Below the pieces are notes generated by a model. The model saw nothing but the letters and a program-made list of their open reading frames with translations, did no database searches and was not told the DNA's origin. Below, piece by piece: positions 63,449-64,000 of a DNA stretch of 64,000 nucleotides. This DNA comes from Paulownia fortunei (lineage: Eukaryota; Streptophyta; Magnoliopsida; Lamiales; Paulowniaceae): assembly GCA_019321725.1 (NCBI GenBank), contig CM033123.1, positions 496,001-560,000 of the forward strand, in the 5' to 3' direction. Made by a program: the position numbers and the translations under genes. How positions within the stretch are numbered: the stretch's first letter is position 1; the number at the start of each line of letters is the position of its first letter.

Positions 63449-64000
63449 TCCAGATTAGCGAATAGTAAGTGCTTGCTGCATTCAAGTGGAAGCCAACTAC
63501 ATTTGGACAAAGAGGAGATGGAGTCTGGAAAGGAAGAAAGTGACTAATGTTCCTAAAGAAAGAGATTCGGTCTGGGCCTTTTTCTCATTTTTGAGCTGTT
63601 TGGTTCTGGGACTGCGGTCTCCGTTGAAAGAATGCTCACGAGCCAGTTTCACATGTGCTTAAAATATTAAAATTTTAGAGCTTCTCTTTTAAAATTGTCA
63701 TGAATGGGTGCTGTAGCAATATTATGTTTGACCTCAGTTCTGGATTTACTCGTCTGAGTTAATAGATTTTGAGGTAGCAATAGATTATCTTGATGGTATG
63801 AGTAGGAAGCAACTAACCTGCTGTTGGATAAGTTATTTAGCAGCCCGAGCAGGTGCTGGAAGCCTATTTTTCAACAATTTCCCCTGGAACAAGGTTTAGG
63901 CTTTTCTGGGCCACACCTTCGTGTAAACTGTGCTAGTGCATGTTGTATTGAACTCCAGTAGACTCGGCTATATATGTTCCATATCGTTTCTTTCATGTTA
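63449..64000 (+). other. FCA: FCA 3' untranslated region and flank
   Basis: Follows the TGA at 63446-63448. T-rich stretches with AATAGA/AATATT-like elements near 63668-63790 could act in 3' end formation, but no strong AATAAA is seen. No other gene starts before the window ends. Confidence 0.5.

Noticed and set aside
1..64000. CRISPR array, bacterial operon, intact retrotransposon or viral gene
   Set aside because: No regularly spaced direct repeats, no reverse transcriptase, integrase, transposase or capsid frame is present; all long frames belong to the plant genes described.

Overview
This window is nuclear DNA from a flowering plant, a eudicot and probably an asterid, although the sequence does not name the species. 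The evidence is AT-rich intergenic DNA, short exons split by GT-AG introns, and clear orthologues of plant-only or plant-type genes. No viral, bacterial or intact transposon gene was found, and the large open frames are all accounted for.

Layout. 0-2 kb: decayed copy of the nuclear gene for plastid ribosomal protein bS6 (plus strand). 3.0-5.1 kb: intronless PPR gene (minus). 8.2-9.5 kb: desiccation-related ferritin-like gene of the PCC13-62 family (plus), with a relic of a second copy just downstream. 11.1-13.4 kb: EMC6, an ER membrane insertase subunit (plus). 14.3-20.2 kb: a REDUCED WALL ACETYLATION (RWA) gene in 16 coding exons (minus). 20.2-27.6 kb: gene-poor AT-rich DNA. 27.6-28.8 kb: an inverted partial copy of the end of the next gene. 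29.9-36.0 kb: short-form poly(A) polymerase of the PAPS3 class (minus). 37.1-37.5 kb: broken invertase-inhibitor gene (plus). 39.4-40.5 kb: small single-pass membrane protein of unknown function (minus). 44.9-50.2 kb: galactokinase in 13 exons (minus). 51.9-63.4 kb: the flowering-time RNA-binding protein FCA in 19 coding exons, with a 4 kb intron 3 (plus).

Most neighbours are unrelated housekeeping or regulatory genes; this is an ordinary euchromatic plant neighbourhood, not a cluster. Exon joins were chosen by splice-site sequence, and each coding gene with introns was checked for phase across every join. Family assignments rest on recognising the proteins, not on a database search.

Most notable: (1) the 3' end of the PAPS3-like gene, including part of its last intron, is duplicated head-on downstream of the gene, giving a kilobase-scale inverted repeat whose read-through transcript would fold back on itself; (2) EMC6 contains a 20-nt microexon followed by a textbook U12-type (minor spliceosome) intron; (3) three gene relics (bS6c, invertase inhibitor, PCC13-62-like) show independent gene loss; (4) FCA has kept a very long intron 3, the site of its known autoregulation, and carries a minisatellite-like glycine-rich first exon.
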